A stretch of 60,694 nt of DNA from UBA9676 sp035532275 (GCA_035532275.1 DATKRG010000275.1:1-60694); one strand, 5' to 3'; counted from the first letter of the stretch, positions 41,656 through 51,495 are shown. A program made the numbers and translations. Notes: generated by a model not told the origin, from the letters alone.

Positions 41656-41900
41656 GGGTGTGCCGTCAAGAGCGGTGCCGGCCCTCGACCCTCCTTCCTA
41701 GCCCCCGGGACGATCAGCGACATGAGAAACCACGTGCCGGACACCATGGTAGGCCGGCCAGCATGAGACGCCGAGGTCTGTGCGGACTGTCGGCACAAAC
41801 CGTTACCCGTGAGTGACACCGGCTGCCCATGACGATATCCGGCTTTCCGCCCACAGGTAACCAGCCGGGCCGGCGGCCTGCCCGCCGCCGGTGACCGCGA

Positions 41901-43652
41901 TCAGCGGCGCAGCCGGGTCCGCAGGCCCGCCGTGAGCTCGGTCACCTCGGTGATCCCGAGCGCGCGGGCGAACAGCAGGTAGAGCAGGAGCGCACCGGCC
42001 CCGCCCAGGATCATGGTGACGATGCCGTACACCGGCCCCGGGGAGACGATCACGCTGACCATGAACGAGGTCGCCAGGGCGAACAGCAGGCTGGGGATGG
42101 CGGCCAGGTGCATCTTGGTCAGGCTGGTCGCGATCTGGCGGCCCGCCAGCCCGTGCAGGCGCCGGGACAGGATGCGCCAGGCGGCGACCGCCCCGACCAG
42201 GTTCGCCAGCCCGAACGCCGCCGCCACGCCCTCCACCACGTGGCCGGTGGGCAGCACGGCGAGTGCCAGCAGGCTGGCGGCGATGTTGGCGGCCATCACG
42301 GCCACGCCGATGTACATGGGGGTGCGGCTGTCGTGCATCGCGTAGAACACGCGCAGCATGAGCTGGAACATCATGTACGGCACCAGCCCGAGCGAGAAGA
42401 TGCCGAACACCAGGCCGATGTAGTGCGCCTCGGACACCTGGGTGCTGCCGTAGCCGAACAGCGCCTCGGCGAGCGGGCCGCCGAGCACGAAGAGCACCAG
42501 CGCGGCCGGCACCACGATCACCGATGACAGCCGGACGCCGCCCGAGAAGTCGGCCTTGACGAGCAGGTACCTCTTATCCGCCGCGTGCGCGCTCATCCGC
42601 GGCAGCAGGGCTGTGATGACCGAGATGCCGATGATGGCGTAGGGCATCTGGAACAGCTGCCAGGCGTAGGAGTAGCTGGAGAAGCCGTCGGCCGGCGCGT
42701 GCACCGAGGCCGCGTTGGCCACGTTCTGGACGACCAGGAACGCGACCTGGGTGGTGACGATGTAGCCGAACAGCGGGCCGGCCATCCGCCGGATCTCCGC
42801 GACCTCGGCCCGCCGGAAGTCGAATCGTGGCCGCCACCGGAAGCCGACCCTGCGCAGGTAGGGGACGAGGGCCGCCGTCTGCACGATGATCCCCAGGGTG
42901 GTGCCGAAGCCCAGCAGCTGCACCTGGCCAGCGGTGATAGAGGTCGCGGTCGTGCCGATGCCGCCGGTGATGATGAACAGCAGCAGCACCGCGATGACCA
43001 CGATGTTGTTGAGTATCGGCGTCCACATCGGCGCGGCGAAGTGCCCGCGGGCGTTGAGCACCCCGCCTGCCAGCGAGCTCATCCCGTAGAAGAAGATCTG
43101 CGGGATGAAGAAGTAGGCGAAGATCACCATCAGGTGGCGCTGCGGCCCGGTGATCGAATGGGCGTACAGGCCGACCAGCAGGCTGGCGGCGAGCGTCGCG
43201 ACCACCGTCAGGACGAACAGCGCCACCGCCGCGAGGGTGAACATCCGCTGGTCGTATGCTTCGCCGCCGTCGGCGTCGCGCTTGGCCGCGTTGACCAGCA
43301 GCGGCACCACGATGCTGGTGAGGATGCCGCCGAGCATCAGGTCGTAGACCGTGTTCGGCAGCGTGTTGGCGTTGTTGTAGGCGTTGGCGACCTCGCCCAC
43401 GCCGAGCGCGTAGGCCAGGACGAGGGTGCGCAGGAAGCCGGTACCGCGCGAGGCCAGCGTTCCCAGCGCCATGACGCCGCTGGACCGGACCACGCTGGGG
43501 CCCTCAGATCCGTCCGTGGCCGGGCCGGGCGGGATGCCGCCCGCGGCCGGGAGCTCGCTGGGGCCGGGAATGCCTGCGGCAGCCCGCCCGCCCGCATGCC
43601 GTCCGGTCGCCTCAGCGGCGCTCCGCCCGGCGCGGGATGCTGGCGTGGTCAT
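41901..43652 (-). CDS. murJ: lipid II flippase MurJ (MviN)
   Basis: The protein has about 583 residues, with fourteen membrane spans in the pattern of the MOP superfamily. It exports lipid II for peptidoglycan synthesis. The first spans carry SSGVMALGTLASRGTGFLRT with the conserved Arg. The N-terminal cytoplasmic segment is Ala/Gly-rich. The ATG at 43652 has GGAG 4 nt upstream, overlapping the DUF6049 gene by 41 bp; an upstream start at 43682 is possible. It ends without the pseudokinase domain of mycobacterial MurJ. Confidence 0.94.
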   Translation of the reverse strand: MTTPASRAGRSAAEATGRHAGGRAAAGIPGPSELPAAGGIPPGPATDGSEGPSVVRSSGVMALGTLASRGTGFLRTLVLAYALGVGEVANAYNNANTLPNTVYDLMLGGILTSIVVPLLVNAAKRDADGGEAYDQRMFTLAAVALFVLTVVATLAASLLVGLYAHSITGPQRHLMVIFAYFFIPQIFFYGMSSLAGGVLNARGHFAAPMWTPILNNIVVIAVLLLFIITGGIGTTATSITAGQVQLLGFGTTLGIIVQTAALVPYLRRVGFRWRPRFDFRRAEVAEIRRMAGPLFGYIVTTQVAFLVVQNVANAASVHAPADGFSSYSYAWQLFQMPYAIIGISVITALLPRMSAHAADKRYLLVKADFSGGVRLSSVIVVPAALVLFVLGGPLAEALFGYGSTQVSEAHYIGLVFGIFSLGLVPYMMFQLMLRVFYAMHDSRTPMYIGVAVMAANIAASLLALAVLPTGHVVEGVAAAFGLANLVGAVAAWRILSRRLHGLAGRQIATSLTKMHLAAIPSLLFALATSFMVSVIVSPGPVYGIVTMILGGAGALLLYLLFARALGITEVTELTAGLRTRLRR

Positions 43653-45987
43653 CGGGCTCCTTCGCTGGATGGGATTGGCCACCCCGTTCTGGCTCGACGG
43701 TATCGGCTCGCGCCGCCTCGTAGGCGGGATCGGGCTCGGTTAGGCCCGCATCGCCGGTCTCGTCCGCCTCGCCGTACTCCTCACCATCCTCCTTGGGCTG
43801 CCCGCGGCCACTGCGGATCGCCCGGGCGGCGGCGGTGAGCACGAACACCCCGAGCGCGACGCCGATGATCACGATGGCCATGGTGCCGAAATGGGTCGCC
43901 TCGACGGTCAGGCTGGTGGTGGTGCCTCGCAGCGGCTTGCCGTCCAGGGTGGTCAGTGTGAGCGTGAGGGTGGTGGATCCGGCCGCGGCCGCCCGCACCG
44001 GGATCTTGATCGTCTTCTGCGTTCCGCTGGCCACCGTCACGGGTTTGCTGGGGTTCCCGATCACGACCCGGTCGCTGCTCGGCACGCGCACCGCCAGCCG
44101 GACCTGGATTGCCCGCCCGATGTTGTTGCTGATCGAGACCGGCACCTCGCCGGACTTGCCGCCCAGCGTCAGGCGCCCCGGGTCCACGATGTGGATCTTC
44201 TTCTGCTGGGCGGCGACGTAGGCGGTGACCCGGCGCAGCAGCTGCTGCGCCGTGCGCCGCCCGTCCCGCCCGCCACGCCACGCCGACGATTCCACGGTGG
44301 CCATCGCCTTGCTCAGGTAGCGGGGATCGGGGCGGACGAAGACGCTTGCCAGCAGCCTGATCTGCGCGCCCAGCTGCCGCACCTGACGCAGCAGCGAGGC
44401 GTTCAGCTCGTTCGGCCGGACCTGGTGGGTGCGTGGCGCCTGCCGGGGCACGCTGGCGCCCGGCGCGGGCCGCTGGGCGACGATGCTGGCCAGGCTGGCC
44501 GGCTGCAGCCAGGGTGTGTTCACCGTCTCGGTGAGCAGGGCGCGGGCGAGCCCTGCGCTGGGATCCCAGCGCCGGGGCGGGGCCACGACGACGGCCCGGG
44601 CGGTGGGCGGTGCCTCGGCGGCGATCACGGCGGTCTCGGCCAGGAACCACTGCTCCCGTGCGAACGCCTGGGCGGCGGATGACGCGGCCGGGGAGCCGCC
44701 CGGCCCGGTGCCGGGGACCCGGCCCCGCGGCACGGCCAGGACATGCTCGATGTCGCTGTCGGCCAGCAGCACGTGCAGCTGGGCGCCCAGCAGGCCGTCG
44801 GGCGTGCTGGTGACCGCGGTGGGCGTGTAGGGGACGTTTCCCTTCGGGCGCATCATCGAGCTGTCCAGGATCACCGTCCCCACCTGGTGGGCGGCCAGGG
44901 TCTCCAGCACCCCGTAGTCCGCGACCCCGTCGGCCGGCCAGGCGATCAGGCCGGTCGGGTTCGGTGACCGGCCGTCACCGGGGTCGCCGGAGGTGCGCTG
45001 GACCTGCCCCAGGATGCGGTGCGCCAGCGACCGCCCGTCAGTGAGCGCGTTGCCCAGCTCGATGTCCAGGCCGCGGTGCGCGAGCGCGGCCACATCGACG
45101 TCGGCGTACGGGGTGACGAAGAAGTCCTGCCGGGCGACCTTGGACTGGACGCCGGCCAGGAAGGCCCGGGCGGTGGCGCTGGCCGGGTGGACAGACCCGC
45201 CCGCACACGTGGCGCTGCGCCCGACCCGGTAGGGGGCGGTCATCACCTTCGCGTCGTTGAGCAGTGCCGGGTCGATCGCCCAGGTGAGCCGGGCGCGCCG
45301 GGCGAGCGGGGTGGTGCCCACCGAGAGCAGCTCGTTCAGCCGCCCACCGCTCGCCAGGGTGGCGGCCAGGTCATTGTTGAGCAGGGCCCCGCAAGCAGCC
45401 TGATGCGGGGTGTCGATGAGGGGCCAGACCCAGCCGACGCTCAGCGGCTTCAGCGTCTTGAGCTCGGACTTTCCCGGCCAGAAGGGCAGGAAGGTGCGGT
45501 CGGAGGCCAGCGGCGCCAGGTTCTGGCTCAGCTGTGCCGCCAGCGGGTACACGCCGAAGGAGGTCATCCCGGCCTGGCTCATCCGCAGGGTCAGCGACCA
45601 GGGCCGGCTGGTGTGCGCCGGCAGGGCCGGCAGGGCCGGCAGCATCGCGGGCGTCGCCGAATCCACCCCGGTCGGTCCCTGGGCGGTCAGGTAGCTGTCC
45701 ATGGCGGCCCGGCCGTCCAGATGCTGGCTGGAGGACCAGAGCTGGACCGAGAGCCCGGACGCCGTGGCGCCGGTGGGGTTGGTGACGGTGCCGGAGACCG
45801 TCACTGTCCCGCCGGGCGTGCCGATCGGCGGGTTGACCGACGTGATCGCGATCGCGGGCTGCTCCGCCGCCGCGTGTGGCTGGGCTGGCCCGGCGCCGGT
45901 GGCAGCGGCCGGGGCCGCGGCGCTGACGGCGATGGCTGCTACCCCGGCGGCCAGGGCCAGGAGCCGCATACTCGCGCGTCTGATCAC
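43612..45987 (-). CDS. DUF6049 family secreted/membrane protein
   Basis: The 791-residue protein has a signal peptide (MRLLALAAGVAAIAVS at its own internal ATG), an Ig-like N-terminal domain and a large central region. A C-terminal immunoglobulin-like region and one membrane span (GTMAIVIIGVALGVFVL) follow, with an acidic cytoplasmic tail. The GTG at 45987 follows a G-rich site by 7 nt. Such proteins always accompany murJ in actinobacteria and are thought to act in cell envelope assembly; no catalytic motif is seen. It overlaps murJ. Confidence 0.85.
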   Translation of the reverse strand: MIRRASMRLLALAAGVAAIAVSAAAPAAATGAGPAQPHAAAEQPAIAITSVNPPIGTPGGTVTVSGTVTNPTGATASGLSVQLWSSSQHLDGRAAMDSYLTAQGPTGVDSATPAMLPALPALPAHTSRPWSLTLRMSQAGMTSFGVYPLAAQLSQNLAPLASDRTFLPFWPGKSELKTLKPLSVGWVWPLIDTPHQAACGALLNNDLAATLASGGRLNELLSVGTTPLARRARLTWAIDPALLNDAKVMTAPYRVGRSATCAGGSVHPASATARAFLAGVQSKVARQDFFVTPYADVDVAALAHRGLDIELGNALTDGRSLAHRILGQVQRTSGDPGDGRSPNPTGLIAWPADGVADYGVLETLAAHQVGTVILDSSMMRPKGNVPYTPTAVTSTPDGLLGAQLHVLLADSDIEHVLAVPRGRVPGTGPGGSPAASSAAQAFAREQWFLAETAVIAAEAPPTARAVVVAPPRRWDPSAGLARALLTETVNTPWLQPASLASIVAQRPAPGASVPRQAPRTHQVRPNELNASLLRQVRQLGAQIRLLASVFVRPDPRYLSKAMATVESSAWRGGRDGRRTAQQLLRRVTAYVAAQQKKIHIVDPGRLTLGGKSGEVPVSISNNIGRAIQVRLAVRVPSSDRVVIGNPSKPVTVASGTQKTIKIPVRAAAAGSTTLTLTLTTLDGKPLRGTTTSLTVEATHFGTMAIVIIGVALGVFVLTAAARAIRSGRGQPKEDGEEYGEADETGDAGLTEPDPAYEAARADTVEPERGGQSHPAKEPDDHASIPRRAERR

Positions 45988-46214
45988 CGTCTGCCCCCGG
46001 GGCGGCTCATCCGGGCCTGGGCATGCGGCCACTGCCCGGGCGGAACCGGGCACTGCCGGGGCACCCGGTGCCCGCACGCGGCCGGGTGCCGGCGTCCGGA
46101 TGGGCGGCACTGACGCGGCATGCCGAAATGCTATTGCCGGCGGCCGGGTGCGGGCCCCACCGATGCCGGAGGGCCGGTCGGCTTTTGCCAGACCACCTCT
46201 ACCCTCTACCCTCA

Positions 46215-47732
46215 ATGCCCGTGCCGGATTCACACGACCTGACTGCGGAGCAGCGCCGGGCAGCGACCGCGCTGCTGCGCAAAGCCACCGCCCCGGTGGC
46301 CGATCTCGCGCGGCTTTTCACCGACCGCGGCCATGAGCTCGCCCTCGTCGGCGGCTCGGTCCGGGACGTGTTCCTGGTGCGTGCCCAGCCGGGCGACCTC
46401 GACCTGACCACCGACGCCAGGCCCGAGCAGGTGCTGGAGATCGTCAGGGGCTGGGCGGACAAGGTATGGGAGACCGGGATCGACTTCGGCACGGTCGGGC
46501 TCCGCAAGGGCAGCACGATCTGCGAGATCACCACCTACCGCAGCGAGCAGTACCGGCCACACACGCGCAAGCCGGTCGTGGGCTATGGGCAGTCCCTGGA
46601 AGCGGACCTGTCGCGGCGCGACTTCACCGTCAACGCCATGGCCGCCCGGCTGCCCTCGCTGGACCTGGTCGACCCGTTCGGGGGGCTGGCTGACCTGAGG
46701 GAAAGGGTGCTGCGGACGCCGGGCCGGCCGCAGGACTCCTTCACCGACGACCCGCTGCGGATGCTGCGTGCCGCGCGGCTGTCGGCGCAGCTCGGCTTCA
46801 CGGTGGCCCCGCCCGCCCGGGCGGCCATGACCGCGCTGGCCAGCCGCCTGGCGGTGGTGTCGGCTGAGCGGATCAAGGACGAGATCGTCAAGCTCATGCT
46901 GGCGCCGGGCCCGGACGGCCCGGTGCGCGGGATCACACTGCTGGTGGACACCGGGGTGGCCGACCAGGTGCTGCCGGAGATCCCCCGGCTCCGGCTGGAG
47001 GTCGACGAGCACTTCCGGCACAAGGACGTGTACCAGCACTCGCTGACCGTGCTGGAGCAGGCCATCGCCCTGGAGGCCGGCTACGGGCTGGAGTCCGATC
47101 TGGTGGTCAGGCTGGCCGCGCTGCTGCACGACATCGGCAAGCCCAAGACCCGGCGGCTGCTGCCGGACGGCCGGGTGGCGTTCCACCATCACGAGGTGGC
47201 GGGCGCGGCGATGGTCCGCGCCCGGCTGGGCAAGCTGCGCTTCCCGGCGGCGGTCGTCCATGACGTCGCCGCTCTGGTAGCACTCCACCTGCGGTTCCAC
47301 GGGTACAACGACGGCGGGTGGACCGACTCGGCGGTCCGGCGCTACGTGCGGGACGCCGGGCCCCTGCTCTCCCGCCTGCACGTGCTGACCAGGGCCGACT
47401 GTACGACCCGCAACAAACAGAAGGCGCAACGTCTGGCGCGTGCCTACGACAACCTGGAGAAGCGGATCGCCGTCCTCGCTGAGCAGGAAGAACTGGGCAA
47501 GATCCGGCCGGACCTCGACGGCAACCAGATCATGGCAGTGCTCGGGGTTCCCGCGGGCCCGGTGGTCGGCAGGGCGTACCGGCACCTGCTGGAGCTGCGG
47601 ATGGAGCACGGCCCGCTCGGCACCGAGCGGGCCACTCAGGAACTGCGGCGCTGGGCGGTGGCCGAAGGGCTCTCGCTGCCCGGTGAGCCGGACCCCGGGG
47701 GGGCGGGAGAGGGGCCGGCCAGCAGCTCCTGA
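46215..47732 (+). CDS. cca: CCA tRNA nucleotidyltransferase
   Basis: This 505-residue class II nucleotidyltransferase adds or repairs the tRNA CCA end. LVGGSVRDVFL is the nucleotide motif and DLDLTTDA holds the metal Asp pair. RRDFTVNAMA is motif B, and an HD domain follows (LLHDIGKPKT, FHHHE). ATG at 46215 has no ribosome site; TACCCT at 46200-46205, nine bases upstream, suggests near-leaderless transcription. The 3' end overlaps the convergent transporter gene by 97 bp. Confidence 0.94.
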   Translation: MPVPDSHDLTAEQRRAATALLRKATAPVADLARLFTDRGHELALVGGSVRDVFLVRAQPGDLDLTTDARPEQVLEIVRGWADKVWETGIDFGTVGLRKGSTICEITTYRSEQYRPHTRKPVVGYGQSLEADLSRRDFTVNAMAARLPSLDLVDPFGGLADLRERVLRTPGRPQDSFTDDPLRMLRAARLSAQLGFTVAPPARAAMTALASRLAVVSAERIKDEIVKLMLAPGPDGPVRGITLLVDTGVADQVLPEIPRLRLEVDEHFRHKDVYQHSLTVLEQAIALEAGYGLESDLVVRLAALLHDIGKPKTRRLLPDGRVAFHHHEVAGAAMVRARLGKLRFPAAVVHDVAALVALHLRFHGYNDGGWTDSAVRRYVRDAGPLLSRLHVLTRADCTTRNKQKAQRLARAYDNLEKRIAVLAEQEELGKIRPDLDGNQIMAVLGVPAGPVVGRAYRHLLELRMEHGPLGTERATQELRRWAVAEGLSLPGEPDPGGAGEGPASSS

Positions 47733-49021
47733 CGGCTGACCGCCGCGTAGACACCCGCTGCCAGCAGGTACCCGGCCGCCGCCACCGCGATCAGCAGGTA
47801 GGACTTGCCGTCGTCCGGGATGATCTGCGCGGCCACTACCGCGCCGAGCACGAACGGGACGTTGAACAGCATGTCGTAGAACGCGAACACCCGGCCGCGG
47901 TAGCGGTCGTCCATCAGCTGCTGGATGATCGTGGTCGCGCAGATCGCCACCCCCTGCGCGACCAGCCCCAGCGCCAGCGAGATCACCAGGAACGACAGCT
48001 GGGCGAAGGTGGGGCCGAGCGCGCCGGTGACCACCCCGCCGGTACCGAGCAGGATCGCGATCCACGCCGCCTTGGACAGCCGCCTGGTGACGATCGGGGT
48101 CGCGACCGCCGCGGCGGCGTAGCCGATCGCCGCGGCGATCACCACGAGCGTGAAGTGGGCGAGCGAGGCGTTGGCGCCGGAGGTCGCGTAGAAGTAGTTC
48201 CGGTAGAGCAGGATCGAGGTGAGCAGCAAGATCCCGTACATCACCCGCTGGCTGGCGGTGGCGCCGAGCGCGGCCGCCACCGGGCGCCGCTGCCAGACAT
48301 GCTGCGCGCCACTGGCGAGCCCGCGCACCACGATGAGGAGCTCGCGAAGCAGCCCGCGCCGCTGCTCGCCTTCGGCAAGCGGTGGCGGCCCGAGCAGGTC
48401 ACGGCGCATGGTCGCCCCGATCCCGCCCGCGATCAGGTAACAGCCGCCGGCCGCGAGCAGGGTGACGGCCGACCCGCCCTGGCCGCCGCCGGTAGCGAAG
48501 TGAACGCCGAGGCCAGCCAGCCCGCCGAGGAACGCGGCGATGGTGCCCGCCGTCGGCGCGACCGCGTTCGCCATCACCAGCAGGTCCTCCCCCACCACAT
48601 GCGGGAGCGCGGCGGACAGCGAGGACAGGAAGAACCGGTTGACGCCGAGCACCGCCAGCACGCTGACGTACAGCGGCGGGCCCAGCCGGCCCGAGGCCAC
48701 CAGTGACGCGGTGAAGACCACGAAAGTGGCCCGCAGCAGGGCCGACCAGACCAGGATCTGCCGCCGCGACCAGCGGTCGATGAACACGCCGGCGAACGGC
48801 CCGATCAGGGAGTAGGGCAGGTAGAGCACGGCGAAGGAGGCCGCCGCGGCGCCCGGGTTCGGGAAGGAGGTCTGGTTGAAGAAGACGTACGCGCCCAGTC
48901 CAGCGGTGAACACGCCATCGCCGGCCTGCGAGATGAGCCTGGTCGCGAACAGGCGCCGGAAGTTCCGCTCGGCCAGCACGACGCGCAGCTCGCCGAGGTA
49001 GGAAGGGTGGCGCAGGGGCAC
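47636..49021 (-). CDS. MFS transporter
   Basis: This is a 461-residue permease with about twelve membrane spans. The motif FIDRWSRRQILVWSALLRA between spans 2 and 3 is the MFS loop signature of drug/H+-type exporters. The C-terminus is a short Pro/Ser-rich tail. It converges with cca, sharing 97 bp. The substrate is unknown. Confidence 0.88.
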   Translation of the reverse strand: MPLRHPSYLGELRVVLAERNFRRLFATRLISQAGDGVFTAGLGAYVFFNQTSFPNPGAAAASFAVLYLPYSLIGPFAGVFIDRWSRRQILVWSALLRATFVVFTASLVASGRLGPPLYVSVLAVLGVNRFFLSSLSAALPHVVGEDLLVMANAVAPTAGTIAAFLGGLAGLGVHFATGGGQGGSAVTLLAAGGCYLIAGGIGATMRRDLLGPPPLAEGEQRRGLLRELLIVVRGLASGAQHVWQRRPVAAALGATASQRVMYGILLLTSILLYRNYFYATSGANASLAHFTLVVIAAAIGYAAAAVATPIVTRRLSKAAWIAILLGTGGVVTGALGPTFAQLSFLVISLALGLVAQGVAICATTIIQQLMDDRYRGRVFAFYDMLFNVPFVLGAVVAAQIIPDDGKSYLLIAVAAAGYLLAAGVYAAVSRQELLAGPSPAPPGSGSPGSESPSATAQRRSS

Positions 49022-49093
49022 GCGGCCAGACTATCGGCCCGGACGCGCACCGCCCGCCCCGCAGCGAGCCGGGGCGGGCGATGGCGACGGGTG

Positions 49094-50173
49094 TCAGCGA
49101 TCCGTTTCGCCGCGAATGAACTTTTCCACCGCATCCCGGGCGACGTCGTCGGCGTACTGCTCGGGCGGGGACTTCATGAAGTAGGACGCGGCGGACAGGA
49201 CCGGCCCGCCGATGCCGCGGTCGAGGGCGATCTTGGCGGCACGGACCGCGTCGATGATCACGCCGGCCGAGTTAGGGGAGTCCCAGACCTCCAGCTTGTA
49301 CTCGAGGTTGAGTGGCACATCGCCGAACGACCGGCCCTCCAGCCGCACGTACGCCCACTTGCGGTCATCCAGCCAGGGCACGTGGTCGGACGGCCCGATG
49401 TGCACGGCCGCCTTCTCCATCTCGTGCGGGATCTGCGAGGTGACCGACTGCGTCTTGGAGATCTTCTTCGACTGGAGCCTCTTGCGCTCCAGCATGTTCA
49501 TGAAGTCCATGTTGCCGCCGAAGTTGAGCTGGTAGGTGCGCTGCAGCTCCACGCCGCGGTCCTCGAACAGCTTGGCCAGCACCCGGTGCGTGATCGTGGC
49601 GCCCACCTGGGACTTGATGTCGTCGCCGATGATCGGCACGCCCGCCTCGGTGAACTTGGCTGCCCACTGCGGGTCGGAGGCGATGAACACCGGCAGCGCG
49701 TTGACGAAGGCGACCCCGGCGTCCAGCGCGCACTGCGCGTAGTAGCGGTCGGCCTGCTCCGAGCCGACCGGCAGGTAGGACACCAGCACGTCGACCCGCG
49801 CCTCACGCAGGGCCGCGACCACCTCCACCGCCGGATCGTCGGATTCGGTGATCATCTCCTGGTAGTACTCGCCCAGGCCGTCCAGGGTCGGGCCGCGCTG
49901 CACGATGATCCCCGTCGGCGGCACGTCGCAGATCTTGATGGTGTTGTTCTCGCTCGCCGCGATCGCCTCGGCAAGGTCGCGCCCGACCTTCTTCGCGTCC
50001 ACGTCGAACGCGGCGACGAACTCCACGTCACCCACGTGGTAGGGGCCGAACGTCACGTGCATCAGGCCCGGCACCCGGCTCGCCGGGTCGGCGTCCCTGT
50101 AGTACTCCACGCCCTGGACGAGGGAACTTGCGCAGTTGCCCACACCCACGATGGCTACCCGTACCGAACCCAT
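49094..50173 (-). CDS. ino1: inositol-3-phosphate synthase
   Basis: This 359-residue enzyme converts glucose 6-phosphate to 1L-myo-inositol 1-phosphate, the entry to phosphatidylinositol and mycothiol. The NAD motif is VAIVGVGNCASSLVQG and SYLPVGSEQAD lies in the second domain. NFGGNMDFMNM and SKTQSV are typical of the actinobacterial type. The padR gene is 41 bp upstream on the same strand, so PadR may control ino1 as part of one transcript. Confidence 0.95.
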   Translation of the reverse strand: MGSVRVAIVGVGNCASSLVQGVEYYRDADPASRVPGLMHVTFGPYHVGDVEFVAAFDVDAKKVGRDLAEAIAASENNTIKICDVPPTGIIVQRGPTLDGLGEYYQEMITESDDPAVEVVAALREARVDVLVSYLPVGSEQADRYYAQCALDAGVAFVNALPVFIASDPQWAAKFTEAGVPIIGDDIKSQVGATITHRVLAKLFEDRGVELQRTYQLNFGGNMDFMNMLERKRLQSKKISKTQSVTSQIPHEMEKAAVHIGPSDHVPWLDDRKWAYVRLEGRSFGDVPLNLEYKLEVWDSPNSAGVIIDAVRAAKIALDRGIGGPVLSAASYFMKSPPEQYADDVARDAVEKFIRGETDR

Positions 50174-50214
50174 GAGGTTTTGCTCCTATTCTCTCGCCGC
50201 CGTGCTGGTGGCGT

Positions 50215-50859
50215 TTAGCTGCCAGTCGGGGCAGCGCCCGCTGACGTGCCGTTTTCCGCGTGCCGCGCGGAGGGCGGTGGTGAGGCCGAGCCGGACTCCC
50301 GCTCCGAGGCGATCAGCTCGTTGAGCCAGCGAACCTCCCGCTCGACCGATTCCAGGCCGTGCTGGTGCAGTTCGAGCGTGTAGCGGTCGAGACGCTCCCT
50401 GGTGCGCGACATCGCCGCCCGCACGCCGTCAAGGCGCTCCTCCAGCCGGGTCCGCCGTCCTTCCAGGATCCGCAGCCGGATGTCCGCCCGGGTCTGGCCG
50501 AAGAAGGCGAAGTGGACCCCGAACCCGTCGTCCTCCCAGGCCGCCGGGCCCGACTCGGCCAGCAGGTCCTGCAGCCGCTCCTTGCCGTCGGCGGTCAGCC
50601 GGTAAACGATCTTCGATCGGCGGCCGGCCCGCTGCCGGGCCGCCCCCGCCTGGCTGGCAGGCACAGCGGGCTGCTCCTCAGCGATCAGCCCCCGCGCGAG
50701 CATGTCCTTCAGGCACGGGTACAGCGTGCCGTACCCGAACGCGCGGAAGGCGCCCAGCAGCGCGTTGAGCCGCTTGCGCAGCTCGTAGCCGTGCATGGGG
50801 GTCTCGTGCAGCAGGCCGAGCACAGCGAGCTCGAGCACGCCCGACCGTTGACCGCTCAC
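50215..50859 (-). CDS. PadR family transcriptional regulator
   Basis: The 214-residue protein has an N-terminal winged helix (LELAVLGLLHETPMHGYEL, then FGYGTLYPCLKDMLARGLI with the wing). A C-terminal helical dimer region follows, with REVRWLNELIASERES. It is expected to bind the 21-bp palindrome at 50937-50957 in the divergent promoter region. It precedes ino1 on the same strand, a conserved pairing in this group. The effector is unknown. Confidence 0.92.
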   Translation of the reverse strand: MSGQRSGVLELAVLGLLHETPMHGYELRKRLNALLGAFRAFGYGTLYPCLKDMLARGLIAEEQPAVPASQAGAARQRAGRRSKIVYRLTADGKERLQDLLAESGPAAWEDDGFGVHFAFFGQTRADIRLRILEGRRTRLEERLDGVRAAMSRTRERLDRYTLELHQHGLESVEREVRWLNELIASERESGSASPPPSARHAENGTSAGAAPTGS

Positions 50860-50936
50860 GACTGCCCGTACCTCCTGCGTGCCTGGTTCACGCCTCGGTA
50901 GTGTTCATGAGGCATGTGCACCATGTGTGCCACACC

Positions 50937-50957
50937 GATGTATCGAACCGATACATC
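50937..50957. promoter_or_regulatory. PadR operator candidate
   Basis: GATGTATCG and CGATACATC are perfect 9-bp arms separated by AAC. ATGTAT/ATACAT half-sites are the type recognised by PadR proteins. It lies 78 bp upstream of padR and 134 bp upstream of the divergent DUF5318 gene. Confidence 0.7.
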
Positions 50958-51077
50958 ACAAAGATATGTGCGAAACGAGTGTCGCGCAACCCGGCGTTCA
51001 TCAGCCGTTCTCCGTTGCGGCGGGTCAAGAGCCGCCCTTGGGCGGGCCGGGGCCTCGGCGGCGCGGCGATTGCGTCG

Positions 51078-51083
51078 TACTCT
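51078..51083 (+). promoter_or_regulatory. -10 box of leaderless DUF5318 message
   Basis: TACTCT fits TANNNT and is 7 nt before the ATG. No strong -35 hexamer is seen. Confidence 0.45.
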
Positions 51084-51090
51084 GTCGGGC

Positions 51091-51495
51091 ATGGGCGCAA
51101 GGCGTTCTGTCGTCGACTACGGGCTGGCCCGCCGGGCCACGCTCGCGTCGGTGTTCGCTGGCCACACCACGGTCGCCGACGTCTGTGACGCCCACCCGTA
51201 CCTGCTGCGCGCGGCCAAGTTCCATGGCGAGGCCACCGACACCGGCTGCCCCATCTGCCGCAGGAGCAAGCTCACCCACGTCACCTACGTCTACGGGGAC
51301 GAGCTCGGCCGCTATGAGGGCCGGGTCAAGCAGGGTCCCGAACTGGCCGAGATGGCCACGGAATATGGCGAGTTCCGGGTCTACGTGGTCGAGGTCTGTC
51401 AAAGTTGTGGGTGGAACCACCTCGCGTCGTCGTACGTTCTCGGCACGGGCCAGCCACGCAGCCGGCGTGGCCGGCAGGCCCAGGCCAGCGAATGA
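51091..51495 (+). CDS. DUF5318 protein, two Cys-pair zinc ribbon
   Basis: This is a 134-residue protein with CPICRRSK and CQSCGWNH, spaced as a four-Cys zinc ribbon. The intervening THVTYVYGDELGRYEGR is conserved in the family. The function is unknown. ATG at 51091 has no ribosome site, and TACTCT (51078-51083) ends 7 nt before it, which fits leaderless transcription. It is divergent from padR and always lies before the class A PBP in related genomes. Confidence 0.85.
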   Translation: MGARRSVVDYGLARRATLASVFAGHTTVADVCDAHPYLLRAAKFHGEATDTGCPICRRSKLTHVTYVYGDELGRYEGRVKQGPELAEMATEYGEFRVYVVEVCQSCGWNHLASSYVLGTGQPRSRRGRQAQASE

